From positions 62,001-126,000 of the forward strand of contig PKUD01000204.1 of the NCBI GenBank assembly GCA_002869695.1: a stretch of 64,000 nucleotides of DNA, given 5' to 3'. Position numbers and translations under genes: made by a program. Each line of letters opens with the position of its first letter. The stretch's first letter is position 1. The notes under the pieces were generated by a model. The model saw only the letters and a list, made by a program, of their open reading frames with translations, had not been told where the DNA came from and ran no database searches. This DNA is from Desulfuromonas sp. Its GTDB lineage: Bacteria; Desulfobacterota; Desulfuromonadia; Desulfuromonadales; Geopsychrobacteraceae. This document shows, in pieces, positions 1-7,724 of the stretch.

Positions 1-861
1 TGGAAACCCAAAAACTATGAGGAAAAATTTTACGGGCCGACAACCTTCCGGCAGGCACTAGCCCATTCCCGCAACGTCGTCACCGTCAAGATCCTTGAAG
101 ATATCGGGGTCGGCTACGTGGCCAACTATGCACGCAAGCTGGGCATCGAGACGCCACTGAACCGTGACCTGACCCTGGCGCTTGGATCGACAGCGGTGAC
201 TCCGTTGGAGATGTTAACCGCTTACAGTGTCTTTGCCAGCGGCGGCATCCTCGCACCTCCGACCTACATCACCAGAATCCTAGACCGCGACGGACGCATC
301 CTTGAATCGATCGATCCGGCGGACTTCCCGGACGGTATGGCGGACGACCAACGCCTGATCCGGCGTCCACCCCGGCGGGTAATCTCTCCCGAGACCGCGT
401 ATCTGATAACCAATGTGATGGAAAGTGTCGTTCAGGAGGGGACCGGCTGGCGGGCCAGAGCCATCGGCCGGCCGTCGGCCGGTAAAACCGGAACCACCAA
501 TGATTTGAAGGATGCCTGGTATATCGGCTACATTCCCCAGTTGGCTGCCGTCTCCTGGACCGGCTACGATCAGGAACGGCCATTGGGCAAAAGTGAGACC
601 GGCTCCCGAGCTGCCGCCCCCGCCTGGGTCAGCTTTATGCAAGCAGCGGTTCAGCAGTACCCGGTTGAAAACTTTCCTGTCCCGGACAGTATTGAATTTT
701 ATCCGATCGAAACCAAGAGTGGCCTGTTGCTGGAAGAAGATAATGAGCAGGCTTATTTTGAGGCTTTTGCCCCAGGAACCGCCCCGACCCGCTATGCCCA
801 TGATGAACAACAGCCGAAGGCAAGAGACTTTTTCCGCCTCGACCTTGAAGAGACCCTATAA
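1..861 (+). CDS. mrcA: Class A penicillin-binding protein 1A, C-terminal part (5' end outside window)
   Basis: This is the C-terminal 286 residues of a bifunctional peptidoglycan synthase, acting in the periplasm on the inner-membrane surface. The frame is open from base 1, so the start and the glycosyltransferase domain lie upstream. The transpeptidase SxN motif is SRN at fragment residues 23-25. The KTG motif is at residues 162-164, in the context AGKTGTTNDLKDAW that is characteristic of PBP1A/1B. The catalytic SxxK serine must lie before the window. The segment between SRN and KTG has the normal spacing and there are no internal stops. The gene ends with TAA and is followed by more than 300 bases without a convincing gene. 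Identification as PBP1A rather than PBP1B or 1C rests on general resemblance of the KTG region. Confidence 0.9.
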   Translation, partial: WKPKNYEEKFYGPTTFRQALAHSRNVVTVKILEDIGVGYVANYARKLGIETPLNRDLTLALGSTAVTPLEMLTAYSVFASGGILAPPTYITRILDRDGRILESIDPADFPDGMADDQRLIRRPPRRVISPETAYLITNVMESVVQEGTGWRARAIGRPSAGKTGTTNDLKDAWYIGYIPQLAAVSWTGYDQERPLGKSETGSRAAAPAWVSFMQAAVQQYPVENFPVPDSIEFYPIETKSGLLLEEDNEQAYFEAFAPGTAPTRYAHDEQQPKARDFFRLDLEETL

Positions 862-1179
862 AAAGACCTCCGCTCCTTGACCAGATGACCTTCCCGGTGA
901 TAGTTTAAAGACAATTCACGTGGTGCAATTATAGGTTCATGTTCTTGGCTTGCGGGAGTTGATCCGCTCCATTTTCTGGACCTCTTCAAATGAGTTTGTT
1001 GCCCGGAAGTGCCATCGGGGGCTACGGAAGCAACAGCAACCGACCCGGCTCTTTAATAATCCGGGTTTAGCCACACAGGAACACCACCTTTACCCCCCTG
1101 GTACCCAGCTGTCGTGGGAACCAAATGTACGGAGTGACAGTCTTTCTACCATCTGACAACCATGAAAGGAGGAACTCCC
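862..1179. other. Intergenic region, no recognised gene
   Basis: About 320 bases between the PBP gene and a possible small ORF. No long ORF with a credible ribosome binding site was seen on either strand. Two short inverted repeats are visible on reading: CCCGG/CCGGG around 1055-1075, and GGTaCCCA/TGGGaACC around 1100-1120. These could fold in a leader RNA for the small ORF at 1180. I compared the region with the conserved core of GEMM (cyclic di-nucleotide) riboswitches and did not find it. No promoter is clear. Confidence 0.4.
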
Positions 1180-1365
1180 ATGAAAAAATCATCGTTTGCC
1201 AACCGCACCCCGATCTTTCTGAGCCGCTCAGCAATCTGGCATCCAGCATCACAACTGAGTGTCAACATGGATGCGATCTCCGCGGACAATGTTAAAAACC
1301 TGCATGGATCACGCCCCCTCTCAACAAAGGTCCTGATTACCATAACCAACCGCCGAAGCAGGTGA
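1180..1365 (+). CDS. Possible small protein of 61 residues, function unknown
   Basis: The ATG at 1180 is preceded at 9 bases by a strong Shine-Dalgarno sequence (AAAGGAGG, 1164-1171). The 61-codon frame ends with TGA at 1363-1365 and is followed by a perfect 13-bp terminator hairpin. The predicted product is basic (KKSSF at the start, NRRSR at the end), has no cysteine, no obvious signal peptide and no membrane segment. I do not recognise it. A leader RNA followed by a short translated ORF and a terminator could be an independent small gene. Codon use gives no independent support, so this is a weak call. Confidence 0.3.
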   Translation: MKKSSFANRTPIFLSRSAIWHPASQLSVNMDAISADNVKNLHGSRPLSTKVLITITNRRSR

Positions 1366-1387
1366 AAGTTAAAAAATGAACCCAGAC

Positions 1388-1419
1388 AAAGCCCCTGATC
1401 ATCCCGATCAGGGGCTTTT
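1388..1419 (+). terminator. Hairpin terminator after the small ORF
   Basis: A perfect 13-bp stem (1388-1400 pairing with 1406-1418) encloses a 5-base loop and ends in TTTT at 1416-1419. The stem core is GCCCCTGATC/GATCAGGGGC. It lies 23 bases after the stop of the 61-codon ORF. The left arm begins with AAA, so it could also act on leftward transcripts from the convergent glycerophosphodiesterase gene. Confidence 0.65.
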
Positions 1420-1521
1420 CAGTTGCAGCAGAACCAGGGCAAAGGCGGAACCAGTTGAGCACTACAGTCGCTTTGAAAAAACTTAGCCGAAAACAACTCA
1501 GATTTGGCCCAGGTCTGGCAG

Positions 1522-2217
1522 TCACTGTCTCATCAGGATGGTCGCGAAGAAATCGGTGAAGACCCCGTCTACCCCGAGTTTCTCCAGGCGCTGCAGTTCA
1601 GAGTGTTGGTTCACAGTAAAAGCCAGCACCCGCAATCCGCGTCGGTGGGCCTCGGCAACCATCTCATCGGTAATCAGTGTACGTTCAAAGTGGCACGACC
1701 AAAGCCGCAGTGACTCGGCAAGGCCCCACAGGTTCTCCGGCAGTTGATCGCAGATGATCGCCAGGCGCAGTTCCGACACTCCCCTCCTGAAATGGAACAG
1801 TTCCGCCGGAGAGAAGGAAGAGATCAGCAGATTCTCGGGCTTAATCTGCCCCCGTTCCAACCATTCCTTCAGTAACATTGCCGTTACGCTCCCGGTCCCT
1901 TTCCCCTTCAGTTCAATATTGAGGGTATCCTTCTCGCCAAGCAGGGCCAGCACTTCCGCCAGGAGCGGAATCGCTTCCCCCCGGCCAGCATCCAACCTGC
2001 GCAGCTCCTGCAGACAAAAGTTCCCCACCAGACCACTGCCGTTAGTGGTCCGCTCCAGACTTTCGTCGTGTATCACAATAAGTTCACCATCGGCGGAGAG
2101 GTGAACGTCGAGCTCCAACCAGGTCGCCCCCGCCTCAAGCGCCCTGCGAAATGCGAGCAGGGTATTTTCCGGGTACTCACCGCTTGACCCGCGATGTGCC
2201 ACACAAATCATCATCAC
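1522..2217 (-). CDS. ugpQ: Glycerophosphodiester phosphodiesterase (GDPD family)
   Basis: 231 residues, the usual length of a cytoplasmic UgpQ-type enzyme, which hydrolyses glycerophosphodiesters to sn-glycerol 3-phosphate and an alcohol. The N-terminus carries the family signature: HRG in VAHRGSSGEYPENT (residues 6-19), then ELDV and HDESLERTT, which supply the metal-binding Glu, Asp and general-acid His. No signal peptide is visible, so it should be cytosolic. It is a single TIM-barrel domain that ends cleanly. It stands alone, convergent with the upstream small ORF and divergent from the transporter at 2332. The symbol indicates family resemblance; no ugp transport genes are nearby. The start MMMICVAHRG could also use the second or third Met. 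Confidence 0.9.
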   Translation of the reverse strand: MMMICVAHRGSSGEYPENTLLAFRRALEAGATWLELDVHLSADGELIVIHDESLERTTNGSGLVGNFCLQELRRLDAGRGEAIPLLAEVLALLGEKDTLNIELKGKGTGSVTAMLLKEWLERGQIKPENLLISSFSPAELFHFRRGVSELRLAIICDQLPENLWGLAESLRLWSCHFERTLITDEMVAEAHRRGLRVLAFTVNQHSELQRLEKLGVDGVFTDFFATILMRQ

Positions 2218-2331
2218 CTCCCCGGCGGATAAAGCACAGAAGGCTCCTGTGCCAAGCCATTTTTATCTGGCTGATTTGAATAAAGAGGACTATGGTGGCC
2301 GCTTGTTTCGATCATTCTTCAGGAGAGACCC

Positions 2332-3240
2332 TTGCTCGAGCAAAGATCGCTTTTACCTCAAATCAGCCTGCTCTTCGCGATGCTGCTCTGGTCGAGCTCG
2401 TTCGTTGCGCTGAAAATTGCCTTTCAAGGCTACCATCCCATGCAGGTCATCTTCGGTCGCATGCTGGTCGCCAGTCTCTGTTTTCTGCTCTTCATCCCCA
2501 GCTTCCGTCAGATAAAATGGCGCCGTCGGGACTTCAAATATCTTCTGACCATGGCCATCTGCGAGCCCTGCCTCTATTTTATTTTCGAAGCAAAAGCCCT
2601 GGAAAACACCTCCGCCGCCCAGGCGGGCATGATCACTGCCATGCTCCCGCTGCTGGTCGCCATTCTTGCCTGGGTATTCCTTGGCGAACGGGTCAGCAGG
2701 CAGACCCTGGTCGGCTTTTCTCTGGCGATAGCCGGTGCCTGCTGGTTGAGCCTGTCGAGTGAAACCACTGAAATGGCCCCCAATCCCCTGCTGGGCAACT
2801 TGTGCGAATTTCTCGCCATGGTCTGCGCAGCAGGCTACACTGTCTCACTCAAGCACTTGACCAGCAATTACCCCCCCCTGTTCCTGACCGCCTTTCAGGC
2901 TTTTCTCGGCAGCCTGTTCTTTTTCCCCTTCCTGCTGGTCCCCGCGATCGGTTTTCCCACCCAATGGTTCTCAACCCCCGCGCTGTCGGTAGTCTACCTT
3001 GGGACGTTCATTACCCTGGGAGCCTATGGGCTCTACAATTTCGGGGTCAGCAAGGTTCCCGCCAGCAAGGCTGCAGCATTCGTCAATCTGATTCCCGTTT
3101 TCAGCGTCCTGCTCGGCATGGCAATTCTCGGTGAGCACTTGACCACCGGTCAATGGCTGGCGGCCGGACTGGTCTTCGTTGGCATTTACATCAGTCGCGG
3201 TGGCGGAGCAAAAAAGGTTGAAGTTGCGACTCAAGGGTGA
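2332..3240 (+). CDS. EamA/DMT-family transporter with ten predicted membrane segments
   Basis: 302 residues with two tandem EamA repeats. Alternating hydrophobic segments run the length of the protein, with short basic loops such as FRQIKWRRRDFK near residue 65. The second repeat begins near residue 150 (GNLCEFLAMVCAAGYTVSLKHL) and contains the typical LIPVFSVLLGMAILGE near residue 255. Proteins of this family export metabolites, amino acids or drugs; the substrate cannot be read from sequence. The start is TTG at 2332, placed 5 bases after AGGAGA (2321-2326). It is transcribed away from the glycerophosphodiesterase gene and lies 51 bases ahead of trmO, so the two may share a transcript. Confidence 0.9.
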   Translation: MLEQRSLLPQISLLFAMLLWSSSFVALKIAFQGYHPMQVIFGRMLVASLCFLLFIPSFRQIKWRRRDFKYLLTMAICEPCLYFIFEAKALENTSAAQAGMITAMLPLLVAILAWVFLGERVSRQTLVGFSLAIAGACWLSLSSETTEMAPNPLLGNLCEFLAMVCAAGYTVSLKHLTSNYPPLFLTAFQAFLGSLFFFPFLLVPAIGFPTQWFSTPALSVVYLGTFITLGAYGLYNFGVSKVPASKAAAFVNLIPVFSVLLGMAILGEHLTTGQWLAAGLVFVGIYISRGGGAKKVEVATQG

Positions 3241-3291
3241 GTTTTTCGATCCTCTGTGCTAGTTTGTTCTCAAGTTCTTCCGGAGCATCCC

Positions 3292-4011
3292 ATGGAGATC
3301 AATCTGCAACCAATCGGCTTTCTGTGTTCCCCCTACCGGGAAAAATTTATCGTTCCCAGGCAGCCGGGACTGGTCAAATCAATCCACGCCAAACTGAACC
3401 TGGTCGCTCCCTACAACCGTGCCGAAGCAGTCCGCGGACTGGAACAGTTCAGCCACCTGTGGTTGATTTTCCTGTTTCACCAGAACCTCGGGCAGGGCTG
3501 GCAACCAACGGTTCGACCGCCGCGTCTGGGTGGGAACAAACGGGTCGGGGTCTTTGCCAGCCGCTCACCCTTCCGGCCCAACCCCATCGGCCTCTCGGCA
3601 GTCGAACTTGTCGCGATCCAGCAGACCGACACCGGTCCGGTGCTTGACCTCAGGGGGATTGACCTTGTCGACGGGACCCCGATTCTCGACATTAAGCCTT
3701 ATCTGCCCTACGGGGACAGCATCCCTGCGGCGACCGGTGGGTACGCGGATCAGCCACCCGCCATCGTCACGACCGTCCGGTTCAGTGAATCTGCCCAGCA
3801 TCAACTGATTGAACAACAGAAAGAGTACCCCCTTCTGCAGCAGCAGATCAGCGAACTTCTCGCGACAGATCCCCGCCCCGCCTATCGCCGCACGCAGCAA
3901 GACGGCAAGGAGTACGGTGCTTTACTTTTTGACTTCAACATCCGCTGGACCATGACCTCTGACTGCGTCCTGGTCCTGGCAGTCGATCCAGCGGACACCG
4001 CTAACGGGTAA
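3292..4011 (+). CDS. trmO: tRNA (adenine(37)-N6)-methyltransferase, TrmO/TsaA family
   Basis: 239 residues. TrmO uses S-adenosylmethionine to add the N6-methyl group of m6t6A37 in tRNA-Thr. The N-terminus PIGFLCSPYREKF fits the TsaA beta-barrel fold. The family motif RPNPIGLSAVEL is present near residue 97, followed by a DIKPYLPYGD motif. The C-terminal part includes the usual extension after the core domain. I chose ATG 3292 because the protein family starts at this position and an upstream extension from 3256 has no similarity to it. The stop overlaps the 3' end of the convergent patatin gene by 11 bases. Confidence 0.88.
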   Translation: MEINLQPIGFLCSPYREKFIVPRQPGLVKSIHAKLNLVAPYNRAEAVRGLEQFSHLWLIFLFHQNLGQGWQPTVRPPRLGGNKRVGVFASRSPFRPNPIGLSAVELVAIQQTDTGPVLDLRGIDLVDGTPILDIKPYLPYGDSIPAATGGYADQPPAIVTTVRFSESAQHQLIEQQKEYPLLQQQISELLATDPRPAYRRTQQDGKEYGALLFDFNIRWTMTSDCVLVLAVDPADTANG

Positions 4012-4882
4012 ATCCATCAAGCACCCGTTCCGTTTCTGCGCGACCTACCTCGATCAACTCCTTGGCCCGTTCAAATTCGTAGATCGTACAGATCGCCTTC
4101 GGAATTTCAATGACGATATCGGGCGAGTAGGCGGCCAGCTTGAAACTGGCAATAGTGCTCTGCATGGCGTCCAGGCTCTTGGAAATGACATCGAACAGTC
4201 CCGCCTCATCTTCCGCGACCCGGTGGTTTTTTTTCTGCAGGCTGTCAACAAATTCCACTACCATCTTGTGATAGCGGTTCATTTCCTTGCGACCCGGTGG
4301 GGCCGGGAGAGGCGGATGAATACTGCGTGACGGGCCACTTAAGCTCACGGCGATCGTGCAATCAGTCATATCCCGCAAGGTTGGTGCGATCGGAATCGGA
4401 TTCAGCAGTCCCCCGTCAACCAGCTTCTTCCCTTGCCAGGAAAATGCGGAAAAAACCGTGGGGAAAGCAATCGAAGCGCGAATGGCGTCAAACAAGGGAC
4501 CGCGCGACAACCAGACCTCTTTGCTCTTCTCAAGGTCGGTTGCCACTGCGGTATAGGAGATGGGCAGATCCTCGATGTTCTGATCCCCGGTGAGCTCCTT
4601 CAGGGTATTGATGATCCGCTCACCCTTGAACAGGGCCGTCCCGCTGAACGACAGATCCAGCAGCCGCAAAACATCAAGACGTTCCAAAGCACAGACCCAC
4701 TTGGCATAGGTCTCCAGCTCACCGGCGGCATAAATCCCCCCCACCAAAGCACCGACCGATGAACCGGAAATCGAGCGGATCGTAAAGCCTCTCTCTTCGA
4801 GAACCTGGATCACCCCGATATGCGCCATCCCCCGCGCACCGCCACTGCCGAGGACCAGCGAAATGCTCTTTGCTGCATGCAT
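4001..4882 (-). CDS. Patatin-like phospholipase (RssA-type serine lipase)
   Basis: 293 residues from the ATG at 4882. The patatin oxyanion motif is near the N-terminus (VLGSGGARGMAHIGV). The nucleophile elbow is GSSVG, and the catalytic Asp lies in VDGGLLNP. These give the Ser-Asp dyad used to hydrolyse acyl esters of phospholipids. There is no signal peptide, so it is probably cytoplasmic or membrane-peripheral. A TTG at 4900 overlapping the acnA stop codon is an alternative start, but the ATG has AAGGA at a better distance. It lies directly downstream of acnA on the same strand and is probably co-transcribed. The physiological substrate is unknown. Confidence 0.88.
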   Translation of the reverse strand: MHAAKSISLVLGSGGARGMAHIGVIQVLEERGFTIRSISGSSVGALVGGIYAAGELETYAKWVCALERLDVLRLLDLSFSGTALFKGERIINTLKELTGDQNIEDLPISYTAVATDLEKSKEVWLSRGPLFDAIRASIAFPTVFSAFSWQGKKLVDGGLLNPIPIAPTLRDMTDCTIAVSLSGPSRSIHPPLPAPPGRKEMNRYHKMVVEFVDSLQKKNHRVAEDEAGLFDVISKSLDAMQSTIASFKLAAYSPDIVIEIPKAICTIYEFERAKELIEVGRAETERVLDGFTR

Positions 4883-4896
4883 ACTGCCGTCCTTAA

Positions 4897-7554
4897 TCAA
4901 CCCTCCATCAACTGGCGCAGAACAAGATTCAGGATACCGCCGGCGAGGAAATAGTCGACCTCCTGAAGCGTATCGAGGCGCGAGAGAACATTAACAGACA
5001 GGGTCTCCCCGTTATCACGGCGTAACGTCAGGGGCAGCTGCTGTTTCGGCGACAGTGGCCCGGAATAATCGAGGTTGACGCTCTCGCTGCCATCAAGCTG
5101 AAGGGTCTCTGCAGAGGTTCCTGGGGGGAACTGTAACGGCAAAACCCCCATCCCAATCAGGTTCGACCGGTGGATCCGCTCATACCCTTCGGCAATAACC
5201 GCCTTGATGCCGAGCAACAGAGACCCTTTGGCCGCCCAGTCCCGGCTGGAGCCGGTACCGTACTCACGCCCGGCAATGATCACCAGCGGAGTATTGCTGG
5301 CAGCATAACGCTGGGCTGCGTCAAAGATGCTCATCTCTTCTCCGCTGGGGATATGGCGGGTAAAACCTCCTTCCAGTTTCGGGACCATGCGATTACGCAG
5401 GCGGATATTGGCGAAGGTACCACGCATCATCACCTCGTGGTTGCCGCGCCTTGAGCCGTACGAATTAAAATCTTCTTCGCGAATCCCACGCTCCGTCAGG
5501 TATTGACCGGCCGGGGAGTCCGCCTTGAACGAACCGGCCGGGGAGATATGATCAGTTGTGATACTGTCGCCCAGCAGGGCCAGAATCCGAGCCTCGGAAA
5601 AGCCGGAAAACATGTTACGGTCTGCTTGTCCGGAGAAAAAGCTCGGCAGGCGAATATAGGTCGAACCATCGTCCAAAGCGTAGGTCAGCCCTTCAGGAAC
5701 AGGCAACGCCTGCCAGTGTTCATCGCCGCTAAAAACCTCCGCATACTCCTTGCTGAACATCTGCGAAGTGACCAGCGCAACCTTCTCCGCCACTTCGGCA
5801 TTGCTCGGCCAGATATCCTTCAAATAAACCGGTTTGCCGCTGTTGTCCTCACCCAGGGGATCAGTGCTGAGGTCAATGCGGGTGGTCCCGGCCAGGGCAT
5901 AAGCCACAACCAGCGGCGGAGACGCCAGCCAGTTGGCCTTGACCTGCTGGTGAATTCGGCCTTCAAAATTTCGGTTTCCGGAGAGCACCGAAGAGACGGT
6001 CAGGTCCTGCTCTCTGATTGCATCAGCAATGGGTCCGTTGAGGGGGCCGGAGTTGCCGATACAGGTGGTACACCCGTAACCGACCACCTGAAAGCCGAGA
6101 GCATCCAAGGCGGGTTGCAACCCGGCTGCCGCCAGGTAATCAGTTACCACTTTCGATCCGGGAGCCAGCGACGTCTTGACCCAAGGTTTGCTGACCAAGC
6201 CAAGTGCTACCGCTTTTTCCGCCACCAGGCCGGCAGCCATCATCACCGCCGGGTTTGAGGTATTGGTACAGGATGTGATCGCCGCGATCACCACATCTCC
6301 CTGCTGCAGAGCATAGTCACTACCGGCCACTGCAGCTTTTTTATCCTCTTCCCCGTCCGGCAGAGCCGCTTCTAGAGCAGTTCGCAGTTGACTCATTGCG
6401 ACCCGGTCCTGAGGCCGTTTCGGGCCAGCCAGACTGGGTACGATATGACCCAAGTCAAGCTCAAGAACGGAGCTGTACTGAGGGTCCGCGTCCTCCGGGG
6501 AGCGCCACAGTCCCTGCGCCTTGCAGTATGCTTCAACCAGCTCGAGGGTTGCCTCATCTCGTCCGGTCAGCTTCAGGTATTCGAGCGTGACCTGATCAAC
6601 CGGAAAAAAGCCGCAGGTGGCACCATACTCAGGAGCCATGTTGGCAATCGTTGCGCGATCTGCCAGCGGCAACTGATCCAGTCCTGGGCCGAAGAACTCG
6701 ACAAACTTCCCGACCACACCATGCTTTCGCAGCATTTCCGTCACGGTCAGAACCAGATCTGTCGCGGTAATTCCCTCGCCAAGCGTGCCGGACAACTTAA
6801 ACCCGACCACCTCTGGAACCAGCATCGAAATAGGCTGATCGAGCATAGCCGCTTCCGCTTCGATACCACCAACCCCCCAACCAAGGACTCCCAGGCCATT
6901 GATCATGGTCGTGTGACTGTCGGTCCCAACCAGGGTATCTGGATAGGCCCAGAGTTCACCATCCAACTCGTCGGTCCAGACGGTGCGGGCCAGATACTCC
7001 AAGTTGACCTGATGGCAAATGCCGGTGCCGGGGGGGACTACTCGAAAGTTGTCGAACGCCGCCTGTCCCCAGCGCAGGAACGCATAACGCTCTCGATTGC
7101 GTTCCATTTCAACAGCCACATTGGCGGCATAAGCGTCATTGCTGGCATAATGGTCGACCATGACCGAATGATCTATAACCAGATCGACCGGGATCTGCGG
7201 ATTTATCTTAGCGGGATCGCCACCCTGCTGCTGCACTGCATCGCGCATTGCGGCAAGATCAACAACTGCGGGTACGCCGGTGAAATCCTGCATCAACACC
7301 CGTGCCGGACTGAAATCGATTTCCGGAGCCACACTCTGGTGCGGGCTCCACTGGGCGACTGCCTGAATCATTTGCGCGGTTATATTGCTACCGTTCTCTT
7401 TACGTAACAGGTTTTCCAACAGAATCTTGATGGTTTTAGGCAACCCGTGGACCATCTTCAGGCCATTGTCCGTCGCAGCCTGCAAACTGCAATAACGGTA
7501 GCTTCCATTCTTCAGCTTCAGTGTGGTCCGGCTGCTAAAAGTATCTCTGCCCAT
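4897..7554 (-). CDS. acnA: Aconitate hydratase A
   Basis: 885 residues, the normal length of the AcnA/IRP1 type. The enzyme isomerises citrate and isocitrate in the TCA cycle through a [4Fe-4S] cluster. Cluster ligands are visible in CTNTSNPAVM and in GCTTCIGNSGPL. The active-site regions GTDSHTTMINGLGVLGWGVGG and REYGTGSSRDWAAKG are complete. The C-terminal swivel domain is present. The start ATG is preceded by GAAAGGAACG. A complete oxidative TCA step fits an organism that respires organic acids. The patatin gene follows immediately. Confidence 0.97.
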   Translation of the reverse strand: MGRDTFSSRTTLKLKNGSYRYCSLQAATDNGLKMVHGLPKTIKILLENLLRKENGSNITAQMIQAVAQWSPHQSVAPEIDFSPARVLMQDFTGVPAVVDLAAMRDAVQQQGGDPAKINPQIPVDLVIDHSVMVDHYASNDAYAANVAVEMERNRERYAFLRWGQAAFDNFRVVPPGTGICHQVNLEYLARTVWTDELDGELWAYPDTLVGTDSHTTMINGLGVLGWGVGGIEAEAAMLDQPISMLVPEVVGFKLSGTLGEGITATDLVLTVTEMLRKHGVVGKFVEFFGPGLDQLPLADRATIANMAPEYGATCGFFPVDQVTLEYLKLTGRDEATLELVEAYCKAQGLWRSPEDADPQYSSVLELDLGHIVPSLAGPKRPQDRVAMSQLRTALEAALPDGEEDKKAAVAGSDYALQQGDVVIAAITSCTNTSNPAVMMAAGLVAEKAVALGLVSKPWVKTSLAPGSKVVTDYLAAAGLQPALDALGFQVVGYGCTTCIGNSGPLNGPIADAIREQDLTVSSVLSGNRNFEGRIHQQVKANWLASPPLVVAYALAGTTRIDLSTDPLGEDNSGKPVYLKDIWPSNAEVAEKVALVTSQMFSKEYAEVFSGDEHWQALPVPEGLTYALDDGSTYIRLPSFFSGQADRNMFSGFSEARILALLGDSITTDHISPAGSFKADSPAGQYLTERGIREEDFNSYGSRRGNHEVMMRGTFANIRLRNRMVPKLEGGFTRHIPSGEEMSIFDAAQRYAASNTPLVIIAGREYGTGSSRDWAAKGSLLLGIKAVIAEGYERIHRSNLIGMGVLPLQFPPGTSAETLQLDGSESVNLDYSGPLSPKQQLPLTLRRDNGETLSVNVLSRLDTLQEVDYFLAGGILNLVLRQLMEG

Positions 7555-7659
7555 TTATTCGTTCCTTTCTGCGGTGCGAAAGAGGTTTGCTCAGCATCTG
7601 CCCTATTATAGCAATGTAACCATGTTCTTGCAGCGCGGAATACGTGGGTGGGAACAGTT

Positions 7660-7689
7660 CAGGGCCTTGAAGAAAACTTCAAGGCCCTG
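7660..7689. terminator. Long perfect hairpin between the pseudokinase gene and acnA
   Basis: A 13-bp perfect stem (7660-7672 with 7677-7689) around a 4-base AAAA loop, extendable by two A-T pairs. It lies 35 bases beyond the stop of the leftward pseudokinase gene and upstream of acnA. There is no proper T run on either side, so it may terminate weakly, protect the 3' end of the transcript, or be part of the acnA leader. Confidence 0.5.
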
Positions 7690-7724
7690 AATTGCTGCTG
7701 CTTTTCTGACTGGTGATTCCGGCT

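Noticed and set aside
862-1160. Possible cyclic-dinucleotide (GEMM) riboswitch
   Set aside because: The conserved core segments were not found on either strand; only short unrelated inverted repeats are present.
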